Shown: one piece after another, positions 25,895 to 35,092 of the stretch
Numbering within the stretch: the first letter of the stretch is position 1
How the letters are laid out: each line of letters begins with the position of its first letter
From: Rhizobium sp. NZLR1
GTDB taxonomy: Bacteria; Pseudomonadota; Alphaproteobacteria; Rhizobiales; Rhizobiaceae
NCBI RefSeq assembly: GCF_017357385.1
Contig: NZ_CP071633.1
Coordinates: forward strand, 849,961 to 913,960
Direction of reading: 5' to 3'
Length of the DNA: 64,000 nucleotides
Notes under the pieces: model-generated
Seen by the model: only the letters and a program-made list of their open reading frames with translations
The model's database searches: none
What the model was told of the DNA's origin: nothing
Translations under genes and position numbers: made by a program

Positions 25895-26434
25895 CTAGCT
25901 TCGTTGAAGGTCAATCAGGCTCGTGACAACCGATCGACCTGTGGCGGGGTCGGTATCGACGGTCGTAAGACGCATCCCCGACGCACCGATCTTTTTGATC
26001 GTCATCTGCGCACGTCGATCGCCATTTACCTCCTTGGCCCACTTTATCGCGAGGTTTATGGCATCGCCGTTGCGCTTGCCGCCAAGACCCGCGGTGCCGG
26101 TTCCCGCCCCGACATAGGAGCCGGTGTAGCTGTCACCGCTCGTCTTGAGATTGGCGCTGATGATGCGGGAAAAGATCATGAGGCTGGTGCAGCGCCCATT
26201 GAGTGCGAGGGAATTCGTGTTTGTGTCCGACTTGAAGCGGCACGTGACTTTGAGAGTGGGTGCATTTGTCCGCACTTTCACCGTCCCTTTACCGCTCCAA
26301 CTTCCCGCAAGTGTTTTTAGGAAGGCTGATTCGTCGGCATGGGCACCGCCGGCCATGACCCCCGACCCGGTCGCAATGGCGACGGAGCATGCAATGACCT
26401 GGATCATGTGAGTAATTTTTGGCCCACGGGACAT
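25895..26434 (-). CDS. Secreted hypothetical protein
   Basis: About 179 residues from the ATG at 26434. The sequence begins MSRGPKITHM and continues with a hydrophobic stretch to an Ala-rich cleavage site (GGAHA), indicating Sec export. The mature part is beta-rich, with LAGSWSGKGTVKVRT, then SYTGSYVGAGTGTAGLGGKR and INLAIKWAKEVNGDR. I recognise this as a conserved rhizobial secreted protein type but know no function. The start is uncertain: no good ribosome site is seen, and in-frame ATGs exist at 26407, 26440 and 26476. Confidence 0.7.
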   Translation of the reverse strand: MSRGPKITHMIQVIACSVAIATGSGVMAGGAHADESAFLKTLAGSWSGKGTVKVRTNAPTLKVTCRFKSDTNTNSLALNGRCTSLMIFSRIISANLKTSGDSYTGSYVGAGTGTAGLGGKRNGDAINLAIKWAKEVNGDRRAQMTIKKIGASGMRLTTVDTDPATGRSVVTSLIDLQRS

Positions 26435-26734
26435 CAGCATCACGACGCTTAGCAAATCGAGGAGAAGGGTCGTCATATAATCGCTCGGCGGTGATTTGGT
26501 TCCGTATGGGAAGCATTCAGGCTTGCAACTCACTCCTCTTGCGACGGTGGTGTCATGCGCGCGTGCGTATCAACAGGATCGACGTAGGAATGCTGCCCAA
26601 GCGTGCATAAAGGGATTGCGAATCCTTCGCATCAAGTTGTAGATCGGGATTATGCAAGCCGATCAGAATGACGCCAACTCCGCTGCTCGTCATCGGTTGC
26701 TGTCTGAAGCTTTACCGGCGCGCGGCGCTGTCAC
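26435..26734. other. Non-coding gap between divergent hypothetical genes
   Basis: About 300 bases between the secreted protein (minus) and the membrane protein (plus). Short frames on both strands have no family features. No convincing promoter, hairpin or repeat was identified. Confidence 0.5.
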
Positions 26735-27847
26735 ATGAGGGGTCCAACGCCATTGTCTTCGCTTGTACTCCCCAGTCGCCCGCTTTCATTGGCGCGCAAC
26801 GTCATCTCCACGCCGAACGCCTACTTCTGGTCAACGCCCATTATCCTGGCGTTGGCTGTCTTTCTATTCGTCTCGGAAGCACCGGGCGTGATCCGCGATT
26901 TCCAGATCAGCCAGAACCCTTTGGTACTCGAAGATGGTGACGTGCAAAACGGGAAATGCACGACACGCAAGGCAGTCTTCACCGACTGCGAGGCACGCCT
27001 TGTCTACAGCTACGGTGGACGAAACTACGACACCGAGGTCGAGGTCATGTTCGTCGATTTCCATACCGGCGATTATGAAACCGGTCTTGTGATTTCCGCC
27101 GATCATCCGGAACTCGCGACGATGAGTCTCGGTCTAGACATGCTCTGGAACAGGATTATCACCCTCACTCTGTTTGTGGTCCTGCTTGGCGCCATGAGCC
27201 TGGGGATGATTTTTCTCGGTATCCGCATTTGGCGGGTCAAGGGGCAATTGCGCCGGCCCGCCAGGCTGATCCCGGTCCCGGTCGAGATCAGCGCATTCGA
27301 CCGAAAACGCGGCGTCCTTTCCATCACCTACAATGACAAGATTGCCGCCGACAAAACAGGGCGTTCGGCTTACACGCGGATGAAGAGCGGACAGGAACCG
27401 CTGATCGTCGGTGAAGCCAATGGCAAGGCGATCGGACTGGCTGTCCGGCACGGCAATACAGCCCTGCCAGTGCTTCTGGACGATCGTCTGCAGCGGGTCG
27501 AGCTCACGGATGCCGAGCGCACCGCGGCTCTTGCACCCTTAGCGCATAAGCAAGCAAGCGATCAGGGTGTGCCGGTGCTGATTGAAGAAGCCAAAAGAAC
27601 GGTATCGATATGGAAGCGGCTGCAGTTTTTCTTCGGTGTGTTGCTTCTGATGGTCGTCGGTGTGGTCGGCTTCTGGCTTTGGTATGTCACAACCTCCTCG
27701 ACGCAATTCCAATCGCCTGGAATGGACATCAACAATCTCATGCCGGCGCCGTTAAACGCGTGGGGATGCGAGCAACTAAAGAAGCGGTTTGGTCAGGATC
27801 GCGCGCCGTTCGGTTGCGTCGCCGCCGATTACACGAGCTGGAAATGA
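26735..27847 (+). CDS. Hypothetical membrane protein with three transmembrane segments
   Basis: 370 residues. Hydrophobic segments lie at about 33-50, 137-160 and 298-322. Between the first two is a roughly 85-residue loop with two Cys (GKCTTRKAVFTDCEARLVYSY), reminiscent of DUF3592-type extracytoplasmic domains. The cytosolic part contains a basic region after the second segment. A C-terminal tail after the third segment carries two more Cys (WGCEQL, PFGCVA). The function is unknown. The ribosome site before the ATG is weak, so the start may be slightly different. Confidence 0.7.
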   Translation: MRGPTPLSSLVLPSRPLSLARNVISTPNAYFWSTPIILALAVFLFVSEAPGVIRDFQISQNPLVLEDGDVQNGKCTTRKAVFTDCEARLVYSYGGRNYDTEVEVMFVDFHTGDYETGLVISADHPELATMSLGLDMLWNRIITLTLFVVLLGAMSLGMIFLGIRIWRVKGQLRRPARLIPVPVEISAFDRKRGVLSITYNDKIAADKTGRSAYTRMKSGQEPLIVGEANGKAIGLAVRHGNTALPVLLDDRLQRVELTDAERTAALAPLAHKQASDQGVPVLIEEAKRTVSIWKRLQFFFGVLLLMVVGVVGFWLWYVTTSSTQFQSPGMDINNLMPAPLNAWGCEQLKKRFGQDRAPFGCVAADYTSWK

Positions 27848-27935
27848 AAACGGCCTGCGCAGCCGACGCCTATCGTTTGATAAGGAACGCCTGATAGCAG
27901 CCTTTGCATCGCGAAGCGCACGAAATCGCTGCGCG

Positions 27936-28544
27936 TCATCCGGGTTTCCGTGCGTAAAATGTGTTCCACGCTTCGTTGTTACGACCCAAGCGGTATGCGT
28001 CCCATTCAAGATCCATGCCGGCGGCCTTGATGCACAGCGCGAAGTCGTCCCGGCGCCAGTAGGTCATATGGTAGGCACCGCTCGTCTCCCCGTCGCCATC
28101 ACGCATCGTCACCAGGAAGACGCCTCCGGGGCGTAGCGCTGCGACGATCTTTTCAAGGACTTGGCCGGTCTGGTCGCGAGGCACATGGATGAGGACACAG
28201 AGAGCGATCACAGCGTCATAGGGGCCGCCGAGGTCGTCGGTGATGACGTTGAGGAACTCGCCCTGCTTGCCGCGCGCCGCCTGCAGTTCGAGAAAGCGTT
28301 GCGTGGCATCGGTTCGCCTTACCAAAACGCCCTGGGTCTCAAGGAAATCCGCATCCCATCCGGGGCCGGAGCCAATCTCAAGGATCCGGCCTACTTTGCC
28401 GGCGGCGACGGCGACTTGACGCAACGCCGTCTCCAGGCTGGGTGAGGGAAACGGATCAACGATGCGACTATAATCATCCGCACAATCTTCATAGGAATCG
28501 ATCGTGCGTTGCGTGCCGGCCAAAGTGGCGGAAGAAGTGGGCAT
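27936..28544 (-). CDS. Class I SAM-dependent methyltransferase
   Basis: 202 residues. Motif I is ILEIGSGPGWDADFLE, and motifs further along (YDAVIALCVLIHVPRDQ and LRPGGVFLVTMRDG) complete the Rossmann methyltransferase fold. The substrate is unknown. GGAGG lies 5 bases before the ATG, giving a firm start. It follows the membrane protein convergently and is separated from the LAL regulator by about 180 bases. Confidence 0.87.
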   Translation of the reverse strand: MPTSSATLAGTQRTIDSYEDCADDYSRIVDPFPSPSLETALRQVAVAAGKVGRILEIGSGPGWDADFLETQGVLVRRTDATQRFLELQAARGKQGEFLNVITDDLGGPYDAVIALCVLIHVPRDQTGQVLEKIVAALRPGGVFLVTMRDGDGETSGAYHMTYWRRDDFALCIKAAGMDLEWDAYRLGRNNEAWNTFYARKPG

Positions 28545-28726
28545 TTTGACCTCCGAATGATGGAATACTAACGCCGCTCAGCGCTTCGTATCACCATGCT
28601 CAGCGTAAGGCCGCGCACGCACATCAGGCAAAATGCCTAGGCAACGAAAGAATTGAATGCGATGCCGACCTCGTGAGAGCGGCCAATCAGGAGGGTTCAG
28701 CCAGGCAATCTCCTGGAAGCTAACAT

Positions 28727-31606
28727 CTAGGCGGGATCAACCATCCGCAGCCGGTGCGCCATCGCGGCTGCAGCGCCGCGGCTGGGGACGGAGAGTTTGC
28801 TCAGGATGTTGGAGACATGAACGCTCGCCGTTTTCGAAGAAATGAACAGATTGTCGGCGATCTCGCGATTGCTTTGTCCTGCAGCGACAAGCCGGAGCAC
28901 CTCGAATTCCCGGTCCGTCAGGCCAAGCGGTGCCTTCGGCATACCGCCGTCCGTCCCACCTCGAAGATCAATACGAGCCTTTGCGGCCAGCGTCTCGATC
29001 TGATCGCAGAGGAGGCGGGCGCCGATCGAATGGGCAAGATCAGCGCCTTGCCGTAAATGACCCGCACCCCTGGCGCGCTTGCCGGCATTCACCGCAGCGC
29101 CACCGGCCTGCATAAGGGCATAGGCCTGCCGAAAGGGCCGGCTCAAATCAGCCCAGTTTTGGGCAAGCGCTTCCCAGCCATCGAGGTCGGACCCCGCGGT
29201 GCGCGACATCTCGGCCGAAATGCCCAGCCTCTCGGCCTCCTCCACTATGTTGCGGCACGGCGACCGAGCGGCAAGGTCCGCGAGCTGCCGGGCGGCATCT
29301 TTCTGACTCATATCGACGGCAACACGCATGGCCGAGGCCAGCAGCGGCCATGAGACGCTTCCTTGCTTCTCGATATGGGTCGAAGCGGATCTTATCAGTA
29401 TCGCAGACTGATCCGTATCGCCCGCCAGCGCGCAGCTTTCGATATCGAATCTCAGAAGATTGGCCGCCATGCGGCTCGCAACCTGAGGACCCGGTGGCAG
29501 AGCGCGCAAGGAGCTTGCGGCTGCGGCAATTCGATCCGAATCCCCTAACACCAGGGCAATCTCCGCCTGGCATTCGAAAACATGAACAAGCCCAAGCGGC
29601 AGCGGATCCAATGCCGCCATCCGTTCGCACGTCTCAATGGCTTCGGAAACGCGGCCGACGGCGAGCAAGGCGCGGCACAAAGGCGAACCCACGATCGCCC
29701 CGATATACCGGGCCTGACCGAACTCGACGGTCCGCGCAAAGATCGCCGGTCCGACTTCGATGACCTCAGCGTATTTTCCTGTCGCAAACAGGGCTTGAAG
29801 GAGGGAGGCACCCGCCAGCACCTCGACCCGGCCGATGGAGGCTTGCTCGGCGCGCTTGGCCACGCTCCAATGGGCGTCGATGCGGGAACTGTCCGATGCC
29901 ATGTCCACAGAGGCCGCGACGATCAGCGCCTCGATACGGTACTCCTCGTCATCGAGCCTCTCCGACAGATCCTTCAGTTCGTCGCCTAAGCGCCTGGCGC
30001 GATCGAACTCTCCCCGCAATATCAGCGCCCGGGAAAACTGCCCCAGTCCGTCCGCGCGCAGCCTTGTGGGATCGAGCGCATGATCAAGCGCTCGTTCCAG
30101 ATCGGCGATTTCGCCTGGGATAAGCGTGTGCTGACGCATCACCGCGCGCTGCAGCAGAAGGGCTGCCAGCTGCGTGCCGTCGCGCTCGGCATCCACCTCG
30201 GCGAGTGCGCGTTCGACAAAAGCCAGTCCCTGTTCCGCTTCCGCTGCCCAGCAGGCGGCATCGGCAGCCAGTTCCAGCACCCTGCAGGGATCCGCGCCGA
30301 TCAAGTCGGCCGCATTATCGACGTCGGGCCACGCCGCCAGCACGAGCTTCAGCATCTCCATCTGGTCCGCATAGGCGAAAGTCGCGGCGCCTTCTGCAGC
30401 CGATTGCCAGGCCCACCGCAGGCAATGTTCGGCTTCGCCGGCACCGTGCCAGTGGCGGGCGAGCGCAACGGCATGCCAAACCCGGTAGCTTGGAACCGGA
30501 CCGCGTTCGAGCACTTCGGCATAGGCGCGATGAATGGCCATCCTCTCGCCGGCAATCAGGTCGCCTCGCACCGCTTTGTGGATAAGGGCGTGGCGGAACG
30601 CATATCCGTCGCCATCGGGCACCAGGATCCCGGCCGAAATCGCAGGGCGCAGCAAATCTGCCAGTTCAAGGTCGGACTTATCCGCCACGCTGCGAAGAAG
30701 CCCATGGGCGATATGCGGGCCGCCGAGCGCCGCCACCTTCAACAGCTCGGCCGTGGACGCCGGCAAATCCCTGACGGCTTTGAGCAGGTAGTCGATGAGC
30801 GAGCCGGGAAAATCCGTACGCAAGCCTCCGCTTGCATCGATGAGGGCCTCGGTGAAAAGCGGTATCCCGCAGCACCGCGTATGAACCTCATTGATGACAG
30901 CAGGTGTTGGCGGGCGCCCGAGCAGCCCTTTGAGTTGTGCTGCGACCTCCGCCCGCGTGAGGCGGGGAAGCTTCAACACCTCGGCACCCTCGGAAAGGGA
31001 GAGGTCGGCAATAGTCGTCCGCAGTGCGTTGCTGCCGCTGGTCTCCTCGGGTCGATAGGTGACGATCAGCATCAGCCGAATTTTCCTCAGCCGCGCCGCG
31101 AGGAAGCGAAGCAGATCGCACGTGGTCTGGTCGGCCCAGTGTATATCCTCGACGACCAGGACGAGCGGCATTTCTCGTGCAAGCTCTTCGAACAATTTTC
31201 GCAGCGCTTCGAACAGCCGTGCTCTTGCGATGCCCGCATCATACCTTTCGGAGGTCTCGCCGAATTCGGGAAGAAGCCATGCCAACTCACGGGCACCCTC
31301 GGCGCCGACAAGCGACCGCGCTGATGGCGCGCCGCGCAGCTGAACCAGTTCATGGAGCACAGCCGTCACAGGCGCATAGGGCAATGCTGATTCCCGCTGC
31401 TCGATGCAGCCGCCTTTCAGGAACAGGGCACGGCCGGACAGTCGGTCGGCAAACTCTTCAACCAGCCGGCTCTTGCCGCCGCCGGCTTCTGCCCCGAGAA
31501 GAAAGGAACGTTGCCGCCCGCCGGAGACATCCCGGAACGCGGCTTCCATCGCATCGAGTTCTGCTGCGCGGCCAGAGAACAGAGATCGTCTATGAGATGT
31601 CGGCAC
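28727..31606 (-). CDS. LAL-type LuxR regulator with N-terminal AAA/STAND ATPase
   Basis: 959 residues from a GTG start with GGAGG 5 bases upstream. The N-terminal ATPase has Walker A GAEAGGGKSR (38-47) and Walker B LVLVVED (148-154) followed by IHWADQTT. The middle is helical and TPR-like. The last roughly 65 residues form a LuxR helix-turn-helix (LTDREFEVLRLVAAGQSNRE, then SSKTASVHVSNILSKL). Such MalT-like regulators need an inducer and ATP to oligomerise. It is divergent from an alpha/beta hydrolase that it may control; a 13-base palindrome lies in the shared intergenic region. Confidence 0.9.
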   Translation of the reverse strand: MPTSHRRSLFSGRAAELDAMEAAFRDVSGGRQRSFLLGAEAGGGKSRLVEEFADRLSGRALFLKGGCIEQRESALPYAPVTAVLHELVQLRGAPSARSLVGAEGARELAWLLPEFGETSERYDAGIARARLFEALRKLFEELAREMPLVLVVEDIHWADQTTCDLLRFLAARLRKIRLMLIVTYRPEETSGSNALRTTIADLSLSEGAEVLKLPRLTRAEVAAQLKGLLGRPPTPAVINEVHTRCCGIPLFTEALIDASGGLRTDFPGSLIDYLLKAVRDLPASTAELLKVAALGGPHIAHGLLRSVADKSDLELADLLRPAISAGILVPDGDGYAFRHALIHKAVRGDLIAGERMAIHRAYAEVLERGPVPSYRVWHAVALARHWHGAGEAEHCLRWAWQSAAEGAATFAYADQMEMLKLVLAAWPDVDNAADLIGADPCRVLELAADAACWAAEAEQGLAFVERALAEVDAERDGTQLAALLLQRAVMRQHTLIPGEIADLERALDHALDPTRLRADGLGQFSRALILRGEFDRARRLGDELKDLSERLDDEEYRIEALIVAASVDMASDSSRIDAHWSVAKRAEQASIGRVEVLAGASLLQALFATGKYAEVIEVGPAIFARTVEFGQARYIGAIVGSPLCRALLAVGRVSEAIETCERMAALDPLPLGLVHVFECQAEIALVLGDSDRIAAAASSLRALPPGPQVASRMAANLLRFDIESCALAGDTDQSAILIRSASTHIEKQGSVSWPLLASAMRVAVDMSQKDAARQLADLAARSPCRNIVEEAERLGISAEMSRTAGSDLDGWEALAQNWADLSRPFRQAYALMQAGGAAVNAGKRARGAGHLRQGADLAHSIGARLLCDQIETLAAKARIDLRGGTDGGMPKAPLGLTDREFEVLRLVAAGQSNREIADNLFISSKTASVHVSNILSKLSVPSRGAAAAMAHRLRMVDPA

Positions 31607-31924
31607 AAAATCCTCCGGTACGTGCGGTTTGAGATTAGCAGAGATGGAGACGTAGTCATCCCATGTGCGGCGAACATCGGCCGAGGAGCGATGTGCCGAT
31701 TTCGGACACCGGCGATCTCCATCGACGCGCAGCTGTTCAATTTTCCACGGGTGGAAGGGGATTTGGTGTCAGTGCCGCCGCTGTTGCTCCCGAGTGTTTT
31801 TGACCTGTCCTACTGAAAATGCCCGATGCGGCACCGCTGCCTTAGCCCCAATATGGGGATGCCTGCTGATACCAGGACCCAAGGTTTTCGCCGCTTCACC
31901 CAGTACACGTAAAGGACGCCCCAA
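31607..31924. promoter_or_regulatory. Divergent promoter region between LAL regulator and hydrolase
   Basis: 318 non-coding bases. The clearest signal is a 13-base dyad CCCCA-ATA-TGGGG at 31846-31858, 67 bases before the hydrolase start, suitable as an operator. A weaker ACATCG/CGATGT dyad lies nearer the regulator. No recognisable -35/-10 pair was found. Confidence 0.5.
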
Positions 31925-32767
31925 GTGAGTGAACGCATTATCAGATTTGACGACGTCGAGATCGCCACGCAGGCATTTGGCAACCCGGCGTATCAGCCGA
32001 TCCTGTTGATCATGGGCGCCATGGCGTCAATGCTGTGGTGGCCGGACGAGTTCTGCCAAACACTTGCCGATCGCAAATTTTATGTCATTCGCTACGACAA
32101 TCGAGACACCGGCCGCTCGACGATCTACGAGCCGGGGGAACCTCCCTATACAATGGACGACATGGCTGAGGACGCCATCAGAATACTCGATGGCTACGGT
32201 ATCGACGGCGCCAATCTGATCGGAATGTCGTTGGGCGGCACGATCGCCCAGATCGCAGCGCTCTCGCATCCCGAACGCATCAAGACGCTGACGCTGATTT
32301 CCACCACGCCGATGGGCATTGATACCAGTGCTCTACCGCATACCACCGGCGCCTACATGGCGCATGCAGCGACGGGCGAGACCGTCGACTGGACAGACGA
32401 TGCCCAGGTCATCGAATTCCTTGTCAAGGATACTCAAGAGATCGCCGGTGTGGCCCATCCCTACGACGAACGGCGGGCGCGCGCCTTTGTCGAACGGGAC
32501 GTCAGGCGGGCGAAAAGCTTCGTCAGCGCCACCAATCATTTCATGCTGAAGGGCGGCCAGACCTTGAAAGGAAAATTGGGAGAACTGGCCGCGCCCCTGC
32601 TTGTCATACACGGAACGGCGGATCCGATTTATCCGGTTGAACACGGCGAACTGCTGGCAAGAACTGTCCGGGGAGCGAAGCTTGTTCGGCTCGAAGGTGG
32701 CGGCCACGAAATTCATCCCGATGATTGGGAAGAGATCGTTTCCGCTATCGACGCCCACTTGCGGTGA
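31925..32767 (+). CDS. Alpha/beta hydrolase
   Basis: 280 residues from a GTG start with AAGGA about 9 bases upstream. The catalytic triad is visible: nucleophile Ser102 in GMSLGG, Asp in HGTADPIYP and His in GGGHEIHP. The YDNRDTGRST segment is typical of the group that includes aclacinomycin methylesterase-like (RdmC) and related esterases. The substrate is unknown. The divergent LAL regulator is the obvious candidate controller. Confidence 0.87.
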   Translation: MSERIIRFDDVEIATQAFGNPAYQPILLIMGAMASMLWWPDEFCQTLADRKFYVIRYDNRDTGRSTIYEPGEPPYTMDDMAEDAIRILDGYGIDGANLIGMSLGGTIAQIAALSHPERIKTLTLISTTPMGIDTSALPHTTGAYMAHAATGETVDWTDDAQVIEFLVKDTQEIAGVAHPYDERRARAFVERDVRRAKSFVSATNHFMLKGGQTLKGKLGELAAPLLVIHGTADPIYPVEHGELLARTVRGAKLVRLEGGGHEIHPDDWEEIVSAIDAHLR

Positions 32768-32797
32768 TCCAAGAGAGAGCGAGGGCGTGCCGGATGG

Positions 32798-32903
32798 CTA
32801 CGCCCTTCCGTACATCCGGCTCGCGTGCAGCAGGCGTTGCGAATAGGGATGTTTCCACGGTACCTCTTCGACCTCGACGATCTCGCCCGCTTTGGCAACG
32901 CGC
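32798..32903 (-). pseudogene. Relic of the 3' end of an oligopeptide-type ABC ATPase gene
   Basis: Read on the minus strand this encodes AKAGEIVEVEE, VPWKHPYSQRLLHASRMYGRA and a stop, in the same frame as the C-terminus of the intact ATPase at 36506-37249. There the protein ends HPYSQRLLRASRMYGRA. The last 57 bases are identical to 36505-36561 except for two positions; upstream of that, identity falls and about 17 bases are missing. An in-frame TAA lies just before the conserved part and no ATPase core remains, so it is a fragment, not a gene. Compare the repeat entry at 36505. Confidence 0.85.
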
Positions 32904-32960
32904 CGTTAAGCGGGATGCTTGCCTCCCACTCTACGAACTAGCCCTTGCTCGGTCTGAGGC

Positions 32961-33572
32961 TTATGTTCGCGCCGTCCTCTGCCGCCGCATGAGCCATCGC
33001 ATGCTGCCTGCAACTACGATTTCAACGGCCACAAGCGCCAAGGACAAGAGAACGCCTGTTTTGACCGGGTCATGGGCGGCTCCGCGCAACACGAATCCGG
33101 TGGTCAGGAAAAACGTGTTATAGGTCGTGATCCCGATCGCCGAGGCGACGAGAAAACGATCGGCCCGCAGCTTAAGCACGCCGGCCGGCAACGACAGGTA
33201 AAGCCTCGCTACAGGGATTATCTGGCCGCAGAGTGAGACAGCGAAGTGATTTCGGCGATAGGCATTGGCAAGATGCCGATAACGTTCGAGGGGCAGAAAG
33301 ACGAACCTCCCGTATTTGTCGACCGCCCGAGTGACACGCTCTTCTCCAAAGGAGCGACCGAACGTGTAGACACATGCTGTCCCAATCAACGAACCGCTGG
33401 ACGTCACGACAATGACGGCAGCCAGCTCCATGATCGTCGACGTGGCGGAGCCGAAGATCAGCAGCATGAGATAGGAGGGTACGATGGGTATGGTCTTTTC
33501 GAACACCGCCGCGGCGAACATGCCCAAGACGCCAAATTGAACGACTAGGGGCAACAGCTCCGATGAGCTCAT
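32961..33572 (-). CDS. DedA/VTT-family inner-membrane protein
   Basis: 203 residues with about five to six hydrophobic segments. The FEKTIPIVPSYLMLLIFGS start and the RYRHLANAYRRNHFAVSLCGQIIPVARLYLSLPAG block (Gly/Pro and basic residues) are the VTT-domain signature. DedA proteins move lipid carriers or phospholipids across the inner membrane. The ATGA overlap with the upstream methyltransferase shows an operon. An envelope-lipid role fits that neighbour and the adjacent two-component system. Confidence 0.85.
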   Translation of the reverse strand: MSSSELLPLVVQFGVLGMFAAAVFEKTIPIVPSYLMLLIFGSATSTIMELAAVIVVTSSGSLIGTACVYTFGRSFGEERVTRAVDKYGRFVFLPLERYRHLANAYRRNHFAVSLCGQIIPVARLYLSLPAGVLKLRADRFLVASAIGITTYNTFFLTTGFVLRGAAHDPVKTGVLLSLALVAVEIVVAGSMRWLMRRQRTART

Positions 33573-34150
33573 GCCATCGTCTCCTCAACACGCCGCGTAA
33601 TGCGATAGACCGCTGCGGGTGGAAGGTTGAGATAAGCTCGTCCCAGGCGTTTGGCCTCAAGACCAAGTTCCGCAAGTATGGACTTGTGCACCGGACAGGC
33701 AGCCCCATAGGTGAACAGGAAGAACTCGCCGCCGGACTTTAAACAGGAGAAGGCGCCTTTCATGATACTGGCGACCCTTTGATGCGACATGTTTAGCAGT
33801 CCCAGGCCGCAAACGATCGCGCCCACCGGAATATCGGACAATGTCAGCCGGTTCAGTTGCTCCGCATTCATTTCCAACAACCGGGCCCGGGGAAACCGCG
33901 CTTCCAGAAGCCTTGCGAAGTCCGGACTGCACTCGATCAGAGTGAGGTTTTCTTCCCGGACTCCGCGTTCGATCAGGGCCTGCGTGAATGCTCCCGTTCC
34001 TGGTCCAAGTTCCAGAACCTTACCCGTCCGCGCCGTAATGTCCCTTGTCATCAATGAAGCCAAGGCGCGGCCGGACGGTGCAATGGCCGCCACGCTGCGC
34101 GGATTGCGAAACCATTCGCCAAGGAACAGAAAAATATCAGTGATGCCCAT
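33569..34150 (-). CDS. PmtA-like phospholipid N-methyltransferase (class I SAM)
   Basis: 193 residues. The opening FLGEWFRNPRSVAAIAPSGRALASLM is characteristic of rhizobial/Rhodobacter PmtA and KsgA-like relatives. Motif I is VLELGPGTGAFTQALI, followed by LIECSPDFARLL and GLGLLNMS. PmtA methylates phosphatidylethanolamine towards phosphatidylcholine. This may be the housekeeping enzyme or a paralogue with another lipid or dimethylated substrate; the sequence alone cannot decide. GGAG lies 6 bases before the ATG. It is cotranscribed with the dedA-like gene. Confidence 0.8.
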   Translation of the reverse strand: MGITDIFLFLGEWFRNPRSVAAIAPSGRALASLMTRDITARTGKVLELGPGTGAFTQALIERGVREENLTLIECSPDFARLLEARFPRARLLEMNAEQLNRLTLSDIPVGAIVCGLGLLNMSHQRVASIMKGAFSCLKSGGEFFLFTYGAACPVHKSILAELGLEAKRLGRAYLNLPPAAVYRITRRVEETMA

Positions 34151-34287
34151 GCCGCGCTCCGTTCGTTTCGTAAAGCAATGGCAAGAGCATGAGTATTTTT
34201 AGGGTGTACATCATTGTTGATCCGGGTCACGGCACCAGACTGAATGCGGAAAGCGTTTGTGCCTCATACACAGCTAATGTCAGTTTT

Positions 34288-34372
34288 ACATGTCGGCAGT
34301 CTGTCGCAGCCCGGATTGGCCAGAATTTCGGAAAAACCGGGCTTATGTTTCTCGTGCAAGGTTGCCGACATG
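34288..34372. repeat. Nested inverted repeats between pmtA-like gene and two-component operon
   Basis: An outer perfect 10-base arm pair, CATGTCGGCA (34289-34298) and TGCCGACATG (34363-34372), encloses an inner perfect 7-base pair, AGCCCGG (34308-34314) and CCGGGCT (34337-34343). The region ends 45 bases before the response-regulator start. It could form a structured leader or small RNA, or the outer arms could be paired regulator sites. No known family is recognised. Confidence 0.5.
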
Positions 34373-34417
34373 GAGCGCCCGTAAGAAGATAAGCCGTTCC
34401 AACGAGGTAGGTTCGTC

Positions 34418-35092
34418 TTGAGAGTATTGTTGGTTGAAGATGAGCCTGAGATGGCATCTGCGCTGCGTGACGCGCTTGCAGGTAGCGGCATGGTTCTCGA
34501 TCATGCGACCAGTCTTGCTGACGCTGAGCTGATCACTGCGCCCGGCCTGCATGACGTGCTTATTCTCGATCGGCAACTCACTGATGGCGAAGGACTGTCT
34601 CTGATTCCGAAGCTGCGCGCCAAAGGAAACCTTGTGCCAGTACTTGTCCTGACCGCCCGGGGGGAGCTGACCGACCGTGTCGAGGGCCTCGAACAAGGCG
34701 CGGACGACTATCTGACCAAGCCCTTCGCATTCGAGGAGCTTGTGGCGCGGCTTCGAGCCCTCATGCGCCGACCAGCTACGATGCAGCGCGACATCGTGAC
34801 GATCGGCCGGCTCTCTTATGACCACTTCAATCACGAGGCCAGGGTCGGCGACAACGCGATTGAGCTGACACGCCGAGAATTGCTCGTCCTTGAAGCGCTG
34901 TTGCGACGCCTCGGCCGTATGGTGCCGCGTTCGTCGTTGATGGAAGCCGTCTTCGCAATCGATGACGAGGTGCAGCCGAACGCACTCGACACCCAGGTTT
35001 CGCGCCTTCGCAGAAAACTTGCGGATGCGGACAGCGGTGTCATCGTCAACGGTGTCAGGGGAGTGGGTTATCTGTTGAGGGAGGAACCATGA
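34418..35092 (+). CDS. OmpR-family response regulator
   Basis: 224 residues from a TTG start, with GAGG about 10 bases upstream. The receiver domain has acidic residues EDE near the start, phospho-acceptor Asp51 (LILDRQL) and Lys in YLTKPF. The winged-helix DNA-binding domain follows (RRELLVLEALLRRLGRMVPR, ending VRGVGYLLREEP). It overlaps the kinase gene by ATGA and is divergent from the pmtA-dedA pair, which is a likely target. The initiating TTG is preferred because the receiver fold begins directly there. Confidence 0.9.
   Translation: MRVLLVEDEPEMASALRDALAGSGMVLDHATSLADAELITAPGLHDVLILDRQLTDGEGLSLIPKLRAKGNLVPVLVLTARGELTDRVEGLEQGADDYLTKPFAFEELVARLRALMRRPATMQRDIVTIGRLSYDHFNHEARVGDNAIELTRRELLVLEALLRRLGRMVPRSSLMEAVFAIDDEVQPNALDTQVSRLRRKLADADSGVIVNGVRGVGYLLREEP

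Noticed and set aside
32713..32898. A 61-residue minus-strand frame over the ATPase relic
   Set aside because: It is out of frame with the conserved C-terminal ATPase codons; the relic in the correct frame is only about 35 codons long.
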